41,634 nucleotides of DNA from Sporosarcina cyprini (GCF_022048975.1 NZ_JAKMHX010000007.1:1-41634); one strand, 5' to 3'; shown: positions 30,806 to 40,527, numbered from the stretch's first letter. Notes: generated by a model not told the origin, from the sequence alone. Translations and numbers: made by a program.

Positions 30806-33800
30806 TATGATTCAGGTGTCACTTCTCCAGCTGCATCTGCTGGTTCTTCGGAAGCGCCTGTTTCTTCAGTTGCTTCTTCGTCAGTTGCTCCGTTCGTTTG
30901 TCCGGCATTGACGAAGATTTTGCCTTTTGCTGTTTGTCGTGTTTCGTTTCCGAACGAGTCGACAACCTTCACCTCAATTTGTCCACCTTTCGCAATGACG
31001 CCAAGTGGTGCTGTCCAGTAGCCGACATAGTGTCCTGGCGTCACTTCGCGCATTGGCAATTCAGTGGCATTGGAGATGTCGCTGCCTACATCTGTCAGCG
31101 GCATATGAATCATAAATGTCGCTGCAAGACCAGGCTCGCTGTCGAATTCGAACTTGACTGTTTTACCAGTCGTCAAGTAAACATCTTCAGTCGGAATGAG
31201 GTTTGTAATTTGAGGTCCATCATATTTCGCTTTGATGCGTACTGATTTTGTTTCTTCATTACCAGCTGCATCTGTTGCGACTACTACGATTTCATTCATG
31301 CCCGCATCAAGCAGGAGACGTTTAGAGAACGTTCCGTTTTCAGAAACAGTAGCTGCTTGGCCATTGACCGTCACAGATTTCAAGTTGTCATCTGCTACAG
31401 TCCCCTCAACTGTTACTGTCTCACGATTTGTCGTATCTCCGTCTTTCGGATTCGTAATCGTCAATTCCGGTTTGACTGTATCCAGGATAACAGTAACCGT
31501 TTCCGATTCGCCTGTTGTGCGTCCGTCCAGCTTGGATACTGCTTTAAACTCGTTTTCACCTTCTGTCAAAACAGTCGGAATCGAGAACGTGCCATCTTTT
31601 CCGACAACAACAGTTTCCACTTCTTCACCGTTGTTTGTAAGAGTGATAGAAGTTGTTGGAGTAGCTTTACCTTCAACATTCACATTCTTTTCATTCGTTA
31701 CTGTTCCAGATTCCGGAGAAGTGATGACAGGTGCGTATACTTCATAGTTCACACGCGCCCGGATCATATAGTTTCCTTCATCCTTTGGTGCAGGGGTCCA
31801 AGCATTTACGAATTGGTAGCTTCTGCTTGCATTCGGGCCGTTTTCATCCGTAGCCAAACCAGGTGCATACGGGTTAGCGGCTGTTTGGATGTACACCATG
31901 TAGAAATCTCCATTGACGACAATATTGTGTTCGGAGAGGTCTACTACTGTCCATTCGCCATTCCGTTTTGCCTGAGCGTCAAATGGGCCAGCAAGCTTCT
32001 TGCCAGGAGTTCCATTCGCGCCTGATGCATCCCAAACTTCGACGGCAAAGCCAGTGCCGCCCGGAGATGGCCATTCTGTCGTCCAGAATCTGAAATGTCC
32101 TTCAGAGACGATACCGGAATCATTGCCTTCAGGGAGTGACATTTTGACACCCCAGCCATTGCCGGCATCATAGAATGCACGTGCATTTTCCGCAGTTCCA
32201 TCATCATATCCGATTACGTCGCCAGGATATGTGAAGAATGGTTCCAATGCAAAGTCATACGTCGATTGTCCGCCGATTGTAACGGCTGCTTCTTGCGGGT
32301 GATAGCCGCGCGCGATTATTTTCAAAGTGTAATCGCCTTCATACGCCGTAATCGAGTACTGTCCGGATGCATCCGTTTCAACTGGTGCAATGTTTGCATC
32401 TTCTACTAGCAATAACGTTGCTCCAGCAATCGGTTCACCAGAAGAAGAATCTGTAAGTGTACCACTAATAATACCTTGCGCCATTTCTTCCAGGGTGAAG
32501 TTTGCAGTAGTCGTTTCATCTGCATTAATCGTGACGGATTGTACTTTGGACTGGTAGCCGTACGCTTCTGCTTTAGCAGTGAATGTACCGGCTCCTAAAG
32601 TCATCGAGTACGACCCATTTGCAGGGTTTGTGTAAACGGATCTGTCTGTCTCGAGAATACTCACTTGAGCACCAAGAGGCAGAAGTACTGGTCCGATGTT
32701 TCCATCAACTGGTGGAGCTGCTTCTTCTTTCGGCATTGCAGGTTTGATTGTTTTAGGGTCGACAGGTGTTTCCATTGCGTCCTTGCCTTTTTCAATCAAT
32801 CCATCAGGCTTTTTCAGGCCATTGTTTTTGATGTTTTCCAAACCGGAAGCATCATTTGAACCCAATTTGTTTTTGATTGGCTGCAAGGAACCTTTACCAG
32901 CTGCCGATGTGCCGCTGAGAGCTACATCATCGATATACCAGCCTTCGCGTACGACACTACCATCAGAGAATGCGTTGAATCCAAGATAGACACGTTGGCC
33001 GCTATACTCAGATAGATTTACTTCCGCGTCGATCCAGCCATTAGATGCTCCTTGCACCATCATAAGCTGTGTCCAATTTTCTCTGTCTGTGGAGATGAAT
33101 ACATGGCCATAATCCCATGCTCTTCCAGAGGAAGACTGCTCGAAATTATGCCAGTGTTTAAATTGCAGGAATGAATTGCCCTCTGGCAAATCAACTGGCG
33201 GCATGACGAGTGTTGCGTTCATACTGCTGTCATAGTTACCTGCAAGATTTGTCGCGTAAACTTTCTCTCCGGAAAACGCTCTTCCCGGACCGGATGTTGG
33301 GACACCCCACTGCCAGCTGTCTTTGTTTCCGAATGAAGACCAACCAACAGGAGTTTGTTCGAAGTTTTCGAAATAGCCGACAGTAATCCCTTGTTTTACA
33401 AGGACTGTATATTCAGGGCTTGTGACGACATTATTGCCGAAATCGTTAACTGTCCACTTATACGTGAACGACTGACCTGAAATCTTGTCGCCTGAAATTT
33501 TGACTCCGTAGGTTCCATCTAAGTAGTCTCCGGATTTACGTGATGCTTCCATCGACTGCCATTGGCCATCAGCATCTTTGTAATTCAATGTAACAGAAGA
33601 GACGCTGATGTTATCTTTAACAGAGATGGTAAGATCTAAATCCATTCCTTCGTAAGTCTCAGCAGGGGCAGAGTGCTCAAAAGTAGGCGGTTGTGAATCG
33701 TCCCCTTGCTTTGTTACTTGTCCTTCCAATTTGCCAAGTCCGCTGGCAATGGAGGAGACTGCCGCATATGCATCCACGAGGCCGTATCCATAACCATGAT

Positions 33801-35274
33801 TTGGCGTGGTAGGATATGTGCTGTCTGTTAATGGTCTAGCAGTAGAAAGCAAAATTTGTTCCATTTCATCAACTGTAATGTTGGCATTGGCAGAACGGAG
33901 CAATGCTGCTACACCGGAAACGGCAGGACCTGCCATCGATGTGCCGTTCCATCCGCCTTCATAGCCGCCGCCAGGGATGGAGGAGCGGATATTCACGCCA
34001 GGTGCGGAGATATCAGGCTTAATGTGATTATATGGCGATGGGCCACGTAGTGAGAATGACGCCACTTTGTCGTTAATATCTGTTGCACCAGTTGCAAATG
34101 ACTCAGGGTAGTTGGATGGAGCTGCAACTGAGCCTGGGCCACCCGGGTTTGAAAGTGTCGTATTACCGGCAGAGAATTCAGGGAAGATCTGAGCTGCACG
34201 CCAGTTAATAACAACGTCACGGTACCACTCGTCGAGACCTCGGCCGCCGCCCCAAGAGTTGTTAACAACATCAGGAGCCAAATCGACACGAGGATTCCCG
34301 TTAGCATCAGTTGGTGCTAGAATCCATTGAGCTGCAGCCAATAGATCACGGTCTGAACCACCAGCTGGAGTGAATGCTTTAACAGCGATCCATTTTGCTC
34401 CAGGTGCCACACCGATCTGGTTGCTGCCGTTCGGCTCGCTGCCGACCATTGTGCCAGTTACGTGCGTCCCGTGTTCAATGTCATCGTACGGGGTTGTCCT
34501 GCCAGCTGTCGCATCAAACCAGTTGTAATTATGGTCTACTGCTCCAGTAGCTGCATTATATCCACGATATTTTGATTTCAATGCAGGGTGATCCCACTGG
34601 ACGCCTGTGTCGATACTTGCCACGACTGTTCCAGTTCCGTCAATGCCCATATTCCATACTTGAGGAGCGTTGACTCTTTCAATATTCCATTCAACGTTGG
34701 CGATTTCAGCTGTAGGTGCAGCTGCATCTTCCACTTTTGTCGTATGGAGCTGGCGCATTTCATTCGGAAGTACTTTCTCAACTTCTTCGAATGTGCCTAG
34801 CGCTTCTGCCACTTCTTTCGTCGCTGTCACGGCCATGCCGTTGACGATGTAATACGAAGTGATATCCTTTGCCTTTCCTTCTTTCGCTTGCTGTTCAAGA
34901 TATTGTTGGACGTTTTGCTGGGATTCGAGAGAAGTTGCACGCAATTCGGAAACGACCGCTGAACGCGCCATCATCACCGTTTGCTTTGCGGATAGATTAG
35001 ATTGTTTGGCTTGTGCTTTTGCTTCGGCAGCCACTTTCTCTGTATCCGCTTTTTCTTTGAACTTAATCAAAAACGTAACCATTTCATCTTTCTTGAAGTC
35101 ATCTAGCAAGTGCTGACTCACTTTTTCTTTAGAGAGTCCGCTAGATCCGCGAAGTGATTCACTCAATTTATTCAGCTCGGCGTTCGCAAAACTAGGCGTA
35201 AGTAGCGAGAAGACCATAATGACAGTTGCGACGATGCTGAAAAATCGTATTTGACCCCGTTTCCTCAATTTCAT
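30805..35274 (-). CDS. bpr: Secreted subtilisin-family protease, bacillopeptidase F-like
   Basis: About 1489 residues. Signal peptide: basic MKLRKRG, hydrophobic core, cleavage after ANA. An I9-type propeptide follows (about 45-175), then the S8 domain with Asp222 (ASIDTG), His268 (EHGTHVTGT) and Ser446 (NGTSMAGPA). The C-terminal 900 residues hold an immune-inhibitor-A/MAM-like beta domain (YFENFEQTPVGWSS, WYIDDVAL), two carboxypeptidase-regulatory-like repeats (YGYQSKVQSVTI and YHPQEAAVTI), a jelly-roll-like domain, two Ig-like repeats and an acidic tail without LPXTG. B. subtilis Bpr is similar (1433 residues). Two starts have ribosome sites: 35274 (very tight) and 35325; a TTG at 35268 is also possible. 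Confidence 0.9.
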   Translation of the reverse strand: MKLRKRGQIRFFSIVATVIMVFSLLTPSFANAELNKLSESLRGSSGLSKEKVSQHLLDDFKKDEMVTFLIKFKEKADTEKVAAEAKAQAKQSNLSAKQTVMMARSAVVSELRATSLESQQNVQQYLEQQAKEGKAKDITSYYIVNGMAVTATKEVAEALGTFEEVEKVLPNEMRQLHTTKVEDAAAPTAEIANVEWNIERVNAPQVWNMGIDGTGTVVASIDTGVQWDHPALKSKYRGYNAATGAVDHNYNWFDATAGRTTPYDDIEHGTHVTGTMVGSEPNGSNQIGVAPGAKWIAVKAFTPAGGSDRDLLAAAQWILAPTDANGNPRVDLAPDVVNNSWGGGRGLDEWYRDVVINWRAAQIFPEFSAGNTTLSNPGGPGSVAAPSNYPESFATGATDINDKVASFSLRGPSPYNHIKPDISAPGVNIRSSIPGGGYEGGWNGTSMAGPAVSGVAALLRSANANITVDEMEQILLSTARPLTDSTYPTTPNHGYGYGLVDAYAAVSSIASGLGKLEGQVTKQGDDSQPPTFEHSAPAETYEGMDLDLTISVKDNISVSSVTLNYKDADGQWQSMEASRKSGDYLDGTYGVKISGDKISGQSFTYKWTVNDFGNNVVTSPEYTVLVKQGITVGYFENFEQTPVGWSSFGNKDSWQWGVPTSGPGRAFSGEKVYATNLAGNYDSSMNATLVMPPVDLPEGNSFLQFKHWHNFEQSSSGRAWDYGHVFISTDRENWTQLMMVQGASNGWIDAEVNLSEYSGQRVYLGFNAFSDGSVVREGWYIDDVALSGTSAAGKGSLQPIKNKLGSNDASGLENIKNNGLKKPDGLIEKGKDAMETPVDPKTIKPAMPKEEAAPPVDGNIGPVLLPLGAQVSILETDRSVYTNPANGSYSMTLGAGTFTAKAEAYGYQSKVQSVTINADETTTANFTLEEMAQGIISGTLTDSSSGEPIAGATLLLVEDANIAPVETDASGQYSITAYEGDYTLKIIARGYHPQEAAVTIGGQSTYDFALEPFFTYPGDVIGYDDGTAENARAFYDAGNGWGVKMSLPEGNDSGIVSEGHFRFWTTEWPSPGGTGFAVEVWDASGANGTPGKKLAGPFDAQAKRNGEWTVVDLSEHNIVVNGDFYMVYIQTAANPYAPGLATDENGPNASRSYQFVNAWTPAPKDEGNYMIRARVNYEVYAPVITSPESGTVTNEKNVNVEGKATPTTSITLTNNGEEVETVVVGKDGTFSIPTVLTEGENEFKAVSKLDGRTTGESETVTVILDTVKPELTITNPKDGDTTNRETVTVEGTVADDNLKSVTVNGQAATVSENGTFSKRLLLDAGMNEIVVVATDAAGNEETKSVRIKAKYDGPQITNLIPTEDVYLTTGKTVKFEFDSEPGLAATFMIHMPLTDVGSDISNATELPMREVTPGHYVGYWTAPLGVIAKGGQIEVKVVDSFGNETRQTAKGKIFVNAGQTNGATDEEATEETGASEEPADAAGEVTPES

Positions 35275-35752
35275 TCCTCCCTTGATTTTTTTAGAACCCG
35301 CAAAAGAACAAAAAGAAAACACCATTTCCCCCCTCCATTTTCATTGCAGGTCCTCTTTGGTGTCGACGTCTGTTTATCTCGTTGTCTATTATTACAGTAC
35401 ATGAAAAAAAGGTCGTAATCTATATATTATTATCTAAAAAATCCAAATTGATAGTATATTACTAAGTTCATAAATAAATTACAGTAGTTTTACTCTATGT
35501 CAGGTAAATGTGCATTGTTGCGTAAGTGTGACAAAACGTTGATAAATAGGGAAACTTAATATATAAATTAAAACCGGGACTTTAGACTATTTTGAACATT
35601 TCATTTTTAAATGAATACTAATACCTGGTGGAGAAAGAGAGCATGGAGGGAAAAACGCTCTTTTTTGATTAAAATGGGTTTTAATTCCTTGGAAAGTAAA
35701 GGTGGAAGGAGAAGAAAAGACTAGTTAGAAAGAGGGCGTGTGCTACTAAAAA
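35275..35752. other. A/T-rich intergenic region without a supported gene
   Basis: No convincing gene is present. On the minus strand it is the leader of the protease, including GGAGGGGGG just before a possible ATG at 35325 and a very A/T-rich tract at about 35400-35480 that may hold the promoter. The plus strand has a weak hairpin with T run (GAGC/GCTC, near 35638-35666). Confidence 0.5.
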
Positions 35753-35787
35753 CACCTGTACCGGAAAATGGATGTCCGATACAGGTG
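35753..35787 (-). terminator. Terminator after the NSAR/OSBS-family gene
   Basis: CACCTGTACCGGA / TCCGATACAGGTG (35753-35765 and 35775-35787) form a 13-bp stem with one imperfect pair, and a T run follows on the minus strand. It ends the rpiR-amidohydrolase-enolase transcript. Confidence 0.85.
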
Positions 35788-35792
35788 ATACA

Positions 35793-36938
35793 TTAAGAAG
35801 GGATTGGGTGGGAACTATCGGCAGAAGTTATCTTCTCAGTCCGCAATAAAACGTTGGCAAGTTTCTCCCGATCAATCTCATAACCGATGCCGTTGCCGGA
35901 AGGGACATGTATGATTCCGTGTTCCATCGCGATTTCAGGTGTTACGATATCTTCTTCCCAGTAGTGGGAGGAAGGAGCAGTATCGCCCGGTATCGTAAAG
36001 TTTGCTAATGTTGTCATCTGGATGTTGTGCGCCCGGCCAACTCCGGTTTCTAGCATGCCGCCGCACCAAACAGGAATATGATTCGCCTCACAGAGGTCAT
36101 GGATCCGTTTCGATTCAGTCAGCCCGCCGACCCGACCAATCTTAATGTTAATGATTTTGCAGCTGCCCAATTCGATCGCTTTTCTAGCATCCTCCAACGT
36201 ATGGATGCTTTCATCCAGGCAGATCGGTGTTTGCAGTTCTTTTTGCAGAGTGGCATGGTCGATAATATCGTCATGTGCTAACGGCTGTTCGATCATCATG
36301 AGCTGGAAGCGGTCCAGCTGTTTTAAATGATCGATATCTGCCAGTGTGTAAGCGGAATTTGCGTCTGCCATTAACGGGATATCGGGAAATGCTTCACGTA
36401 CCGCGGCAATATACTCAATGTCGGCACCAGGTTTGATCTTTACTTTTATTTTCCGGAAGCCTTCTTCGACATATTCCCGAACCTTTTCGACAAGCGTCGC
36501 CGGATCCTTTTGAATGCCAATGCTTTTTCCGACTTCGATTTCATGCTTCCGGCCACCTAACAGTTCTGCGATCGATTGGCCGTTCTTTTTGGCAAAGACG
36601 TCCCAAATAGCAGTTTCGATTGCGGCTTTCGCGATATTGTTGCGGCGCACGAATTGCAGCATATCGTGAACGTCCTCAGCATGTTTGATCTCCTGATGGA
36701 TGAGGCGGGGAATCAGAAATTCCTTCAGCATATAAACAGTAGTGAAAGTAGTTTCCTCATTGTAATACGGCTCGTCGCTTGTTACAGTTTCTCCCCAGCC
36801 GGACAATCCCGACTCATCGATAACTTCCACCAGGCAGACATCCTTATGTTGCATTGTGCCAAAGCTTGTCGTAAACGGTGCGATCAATGATACGTTAATA
36901 TGGTGGAGTATGACTTCTTTGATTGTTACAGATTTCAT
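35793..36938 (-). CDS. Enolase-superfamily N-acylamino acid racemase / OSB synthase (NSAR/OSBS group)
   Basis: The product has 381 residues. The N-terminal capping domain includes PFTTSFGTM. The barrel carries KIKVKIKPG (acid-base Lys), metal ligands MADANSAY (Asp), MIEQPL (Glu) and CLDESI (Asp), and the second Lys in NIKIGRVGG. The group catalyses o-succinylbenzoate synthesis, N-succinylamino acid racemisation, or both. Here the context is not menaquinone biosynthesis but an M20 amidohydrolase whose stop overlaps this start (ATGA), so racemisation of N-acyl amino acids is favoured. Confidence 0.87.
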   Translation of the reverse strand: MKSVTIKEVILHHINVSLIAPFTTSFGTMQHKDVCLVEVIDESGLSGWGETVTSDEPYYNEETTFTTVYMLKEFLIPRLIHQEIKHAEDVHDMLQFVRRNNIAKAAIETAIWDVFAKKNGQSIAELLGGRKHEIEVGKSIGIQKDPATLVEKVREYVEEGFRKIKVKIKPGADIEYIAAVREAFPDIPLMADANSAYTLADIDHLKQLDRFQLMMIEQPLAHDDIIDHATLQKELQTPICLDESIHTLEDARKAIELGSCKIINIKIGRVGGLTESKRIHDLCEANHIPVWCGGMLETGVGRAHNIQMTTLANFTIPGDTAPSSHYWEEDIVTPEIAMEHGIIHVPSGNGIGYEIDREKLANVLLRTEKITSADSSHPIPS

Positions 36939-38071
36939 TCTTCATTTTCCCCTTTCGCATGCAATTCAAGAATCTTCGTAAGTACTTCAATGCCATTGAA
37001 CATGGCGTCCCGATCAAATGTCATGTTCGGATGGTGGAGCCCCGGCTGGAGACCACAGCCAAGTCCGACCATCGTCGCTTTCAAATGTGGTTTCTTGATT
37101 GTGTAAAAATGAAAGTCGTCTCCGCCTGGTGTGATGATTGGCGCTGTGGTGTTTTCTTCACCCAATACAGCAACGATCGCTTTTCTGGCCATCTCCTCAG
37201 CCTCGGGATGAACTTCGGCCGCTGCAATCCCGCTATCTTCCGTAATATTGATCGTCACATTGAATAAAGTGCGAGCGGAATCCAAAATGGCATGTACCCG
37301 TTTGACAAGCTGCTCCATCGCATCATTTTGCTGTGCGCGAAGATCAACTGCCAACGATGCGTTCCCAGGAATGATATTTGTGTTGCGTCCACCAGCAAGG
37401 AAGCGGGTCACTTTCGCCGAATGGGCAACATTCGGATCCAGATGGATGGTATGAATGGCATTGACGATATAGGTACCGATTTCAACTGCGTTATGCGTGA
37501 GATGAGGACGTGCGCCATGGGCATCATCCCCTCGAATTTCGAATTCGATGGAACCAGTCGCCCCATGAATGATTGCAGGAGCCGCTTTTCCGTTCTCTGT
37601 CTCTTGAAACGGGCGAAGATGGATGCCGTAATAGAAATCGACATTATCGACCGCACCTTTTTCGACAAGCTTCAACGCCCCGCTGCCAACCTCCTCGGCA
37701 GGCTGGAAGATGAAACGGATGCCGATCCGCTCTAACATATCCGGCTGTTCTTTGATATTCCATAACACACCGAGCACCATTGTCATATGGGCATCATGGC
37801 CGCAAGAATGGTTCGCTTTCATCTCACCGTCCACTTCCTGCCATAATGCATCCATATCGGCGCGTACGGCAATAATCGGCACATCTCCCGAGAAATTTCC
37901 GATATCCCCAAAAACCCCGGTGCAATCGTCAAAAGCAGTAACCGTACAGCCTGCTTCCTCCAGCTGTTTCTTGATGTAGGCTGTTGTATTCACTTCTTCC
38001 CAGCTTAGTTCTGGATTTGTGTGCAAGTGATTGAATGTGTCCAGCACTTGTTCCTTGAATTGATTAACCAT
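36935..38071 (-). CDS. M20 family N-acyl-amino-acid amidohydrolase
   Basis: The 378-residue M20D-type enzyme has SCGHDAHMTM (metal His and Asp), PAEEVGSGA (catalytic Glu pair), IHLRPF and a C-terminal LHHPNMTFD His. The lid domain begins near GATGSIEFEIRG. It hydrolyses N-acyl (acetyl or succinyl) amino acids to free amino acids. AAGGGGG precedes the ATG. It lies 18 nt after rpiR and overlaps the racemase, giving a racemise-then-deacylate pair like that known in Geobacillus, though no N-succinyltransferase is in the window. Confidence 0.9.
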   Translation of the reverse strand: MVNQFKEQVLDTFNHLHTNPELSWEEVNTTAYIKKQLEEAGCTVTAFDDCTGVFGDIGNFSGDVPIIAVRADMDALWQEVDGEMKANHSCGHDAHMTMVLGVLWNIKEQPDMLERIGIRFIFQPAEEVGSGALKLVEKGAVDNVDFYYGIHLRPFQETENGKAAPAIIHGATGSIEFEIRGDDAHGARPHLTHNAVEIGTYIVNAIHTIHLDPNVAHSAKVTRFLAGGRNTNIIPGNASLAVDLRAQQNDAMEQLVKRVHAILDSARTLFNVTINITEDSGIAAAEVHPEAEEMARKAIVAVLGEENTTAPIITPGGDDFHFYTIKKPHLKATMVGLGCGLQPGLHHPNMTFDRDAMFNGIEVLTKILELHAKGENEE

Positions 38072-38089
38072 TTGAATAACCCCCTTAGA

Positions 38090-38881
38090 TCACTTTATAT
38101 AATAATTGTTTGTTGGATTGATGAGATCCAGCTTGCCGATTCGATTTGCAATATGCAGCAATAGGCTATTTAACACTGAAAAAGTGGCGGGCCCTTTTTC
38201 CAAAACGGATTTTTGTGCGATTGGAATGACAAGTGTATGGTCCGCAAGTTCTACAACTGGCGATGAAAGCGAATCTGTAATCAAAATTACTTCGTTCCCG
38301 TTTTGCCGGGCCTCTTCCGCCAAACGGATCGTCCCGAGCGCATAGCGGTAATAAGAGAAAATAACGACGCTGTGTGCACTACCTTGTTTGGTGATGCCGA
38401 TATCCGTTTCTGGGCGATATAATGATGTATTTCCAAGAAGCGTGTTCAGCAGGACGGTAAACCAGTGTGCGTAGGCAAAGGATTGGTAGTACCCAATCAC
38501 TTTAATTGTCTCTGCACCGACCAGACATTCCACAATCTTCTCCGCAACATCCCATTCCAGACTATCCGCAATTTGAATGATATTTTTACTGTCGCTTTCC
38601 ATTATCATACTGAAGGGATGCTTATCTGTGTTTTTTTCTTCTGGCGGGCCAATCGTTAAAAGGCTGCGCTGAACATCTGCCTGAAGTGAACCAAATCCGT
38701 CGTAGCCAATGGCTTTAGAAAATCGGACAACCATCGTTTCACTTACATCGAGCACTTGGGCAATCTTCTTTGCCGGATGGGTTGCAAACAGAATTGGGTT
38801 GTGGAGCAAAACCTCAGCTACTTTCTTAAGTCCTGGGGTCAACTGTTCATATTCTTTTTTTGTTTTTGCGTAGTACGTCAT
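38090..38881 (-). CDS. RpiR-family transcriptional regulator with SIS domain
   Basis: The product has 263 residues: an N-terminal HTH (about 1-75, AQVLDVSETMVVRFSKAIGYDGFGSL) and a C-terminal SIS sugar-phosphate-binding-like domain (about 110-240, VIGYYQSFAYAHW, VVIFSYYRY, ITDSLSSPVVELADH). It is the first gene of the minus-strand operon and is divergent from the permease. It probably binds the large palindrome at 38902-38953 and so controls both directions, including itself. The ligand could be an amino-acid derivative rather than a sugar. Confidence 0.88.
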   Translation of the reverse strand: MTYYAKTKKEYEQLTPGLKKVAEVLLHNPILFATHPAKKIAQVLDVSETMVVRFSKAIGYDGFGSLQADVQRSLLTIGPPEEKNTDKHPFSMIMESDSKNIIQIADSLEWDVAEKIVECLVGAETIKVIGYYQSFAYAHWFTVLLNTLLGNTSLYRPETDIGITKQGSAHSVVIFSYYRYALGTIRLAEEARQNGNEVILITDSLSSPVVELADHTLVIPIAQKSVLEKGPATFSVLNSLLLHIANRIGKLDLINPTNNYYIK

Positions 38882-38901
38882 GACTATACCAATCCTTCTT
38901 T

Positions 38902-38953
38902 AGAATAAATCATATAATTTATTGTTGTCAAAATAAATTATATGATTTATTCT
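38902..38953. promoter_or_regulatory. Palindromic divergent promoter-operator
   Basis: A perfect 22-bp inverted repeat (38902-38923 and 38932-38953) surrounds an 8-base centre GTTGTCAA. Plus-strand promoter: TTGTCA 38925-38930, 17 bp, TATTCT 38948-38953. Minus-strand promoter: TTGACA 38931-38926, 18 bp, TATTCT 38907-38902. The two -35 boxes overlap in the centre and each -10 is the outer end of an arm, so polymerase can use only one side at a time. Confidence 0.8.
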
Positions 38954-39001
38954 TAGGTTAGTCAACGGAATAGTAGAACAATTTAGAATGGGAGTGGTAG
39001 A

Positions 39002-40399
39002 GTGGAGAAGAAAAAATGGAAGTTAGGAATACCCGATGCATATGTCATTTTATTTATGATTTTAGTATTGATGGCGATCCTGACGTATATCATTCCGGCG
39101 GGTGAATTCCAAAGGGAAGAGGTGGATGGCGTCACGATCGTTGTGCCGGACAGCTATGAGCAGATTGAATCCTCATCAGCAAGTCCAATGGATGTGTTCC
39201 TGGCTATTCAAGATGGAATGATTGCCTCCGCACCGTTAATTTTCTTAGTCCTTATTATTGGGGGATCATTTGCAGTTATCGAATCGACTGGGGCAATCGA
39301 TGCGCTTATCTTGAAGACAATTGAAAAGACAAAAAACAAGGAAATCGTATTAATTACAATCGTCATGGTGCTGTTTTCGATCTTCGGAACGCTTGGAATT
39401 ATAGTCAATGCGGTTATCGCTTTTATTCCAATCGGAATTATTCTGGCGCGGTCGATGAAACTGGATGCGGTAGTCGGTGTTTCGATCATCTATTTAGGAG
39501 CCTATGCGGGCTTCAATACGGCATTTTTAGATCCGCTGACGACTGGAACCGCCCAGCAGATTGCCCAGCTTCCGCTATTCTCGGGAATCGGCTATCGAAT
39601 TATTATCTACATTGCTATCTTGCTTTCCACCATTCTTTATGTGGCATGGTATGTAAAGAAAATTAAGAAGGACCCGATGAAAAGTGTTCTTGGCAGCAAC
39701 CCGTTCCCTAAAACGGAAGAGAGGGAAGATCTGAACAAGGAAGTACAAATTACCGGTGTACATAAGTTGGTCTTACTATGGCTTGTGTTAGGAATTGCCT
39801 TCTACGTATTTGGCGTGTTCAAATATGGATGGAGCCTGAACCAAATGGCGGCTATTTTCATCATCATAGCGGTCGGTACTGCAGTCATCGCAAAGTTGAC
39901 GCCAAATCGTCTCGTCAAAGAATTCTTTGAAGGGGCAAAAGGGCTCGTTTATGGCGCGATGATTATCGGAATGGCGCGTTCCATTGTCGTCATTTTGGAG
40001 AATGGCAAAATTCTTGATACGATTGTGCAAGGAATGGCCAGTGTGATGACCCCCTTTACAAGTGTGAGCGGAGCCATTGTGATGTTCATAGCCAATGAAC
40101 TGTTTAATATTCTAGTATCCTCCGGAAGCGGCCAAGCCGTCATCGTCATGCCGATCATGACCCCGCTGGCCGATCTGATGGAAATACCGCGGCAGGTGGC
40201 GGTGCAGGCATATAAGATGGGAGATGGATTCACGAATGTCATCACGCCGACATCAGGCATTTTGATGGCGAATTTAGCGATTGCAGGAATCGCTTGGACC
40301 AAATGGATCCGCTTTGTATTGCCGCTTCTACTGATTTGGACAGTACTCGGCATCATCTTCCTCGCAATCGGCGTCATGATGAATTGGGGACCGTTTTAA
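39002..40399 (+). CDS. YfcC/ArgE-context family permease (C4-dicarboxylate anaerobic carrier superfamily)
   Basis: This 465-residue protein has about 11-12 membrane helices. The N-terminus has IPDAYVILFMILVLMAILTYIIPAGEF, the signature of the YfcC family (TIGR00366/DcuC-like), with GTLGIIVNAVIAFIPIG and ITPTSGILMANLAIAGIAW later. The start is GTG 39002. Such permeases often move amino acids, peptides or dicarboxylates. Divergence from an N-acyl-amino-acid catabolic operon suggests uptake of N-acyl amino acids or export of the product. Transcription is from the shared palindromic promoter. Confidence 0.82.
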   Translation: MEKKKWKLGIPDAYVILFMILVLMAILTYIIPAGEFQREEVDGVTIVVPDSYEQIESSSASPMDVFLAIQDGMIASAPLIFLVLIIGGSFAVIESTGAIDALILKTIEKTKNKEIVLITIVMVLFSIFGTLGIIVNAVIAFIPIGIILARSMKLDAVVGVSIIYLGAYAGFNTAFLDPLTTGTAQQIAQLPLFSGIGYRIIIYIAILLSTILYVAWYVKKIKKDPMKSVLGSNPFPKTEEREDLNKEVQITGVHKLVLLWLVLGIAFYVFGVFKYGWSLNQMAAIFIIIAVGTAVIAKLTPNRLVKEFFEGAKGLVYGAMIIGMARSIVVILENGKILDTIVQGMASVMTPFTSVSGAIVMFIANELFNILVSSGSGQAVIVMPIMTPLADLMEIPRQVAVQAYKMGDGFTNVITPTSGILMANLAIAGIAWTKWIRFVLPLLLIWTVLGIIFLAIGVMMNWGPF

Positions 40400-40433
40400 C
40401 GGAACTTTGACATATGACGACATAAAAATGAAA

Positions 40434-40478
40434 AGGCACTGAAACAATTCCATATTGTTTCAGTGCCTAGTTTTTTTT
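40434..40478 (+). terminator. Strong terminator after the permease
   Basis: AGGCACTGAAACAAT / ATTGTTTCAGTGCCT (40434-40448 and 40454-40468) form a perfect 15-bp stem with a 5-nt loop, followed by eight T at 40471-40478. Confidence 0.93.
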
Positions 40479-40527
40479 ATAATGGTAAACTGAAAGAGTT
40501 CGTATTTTTCAAAGGATGTGTGAGAAA

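Noticed and set aside
31232..31747. 171-residue open frame on the plus strand
   Set aside because: It lies wholly antisense to the protease gene, is low-complexity (Ser/Val/Thr-rich, reflecting the protease's repeats) and has no credible ribosome site.
31357..32025. 222-residue open frame on the plus strand
   Set aside because: Antisense to the protease, Cys/Phe/Arg-rich, with no recognisable domain.
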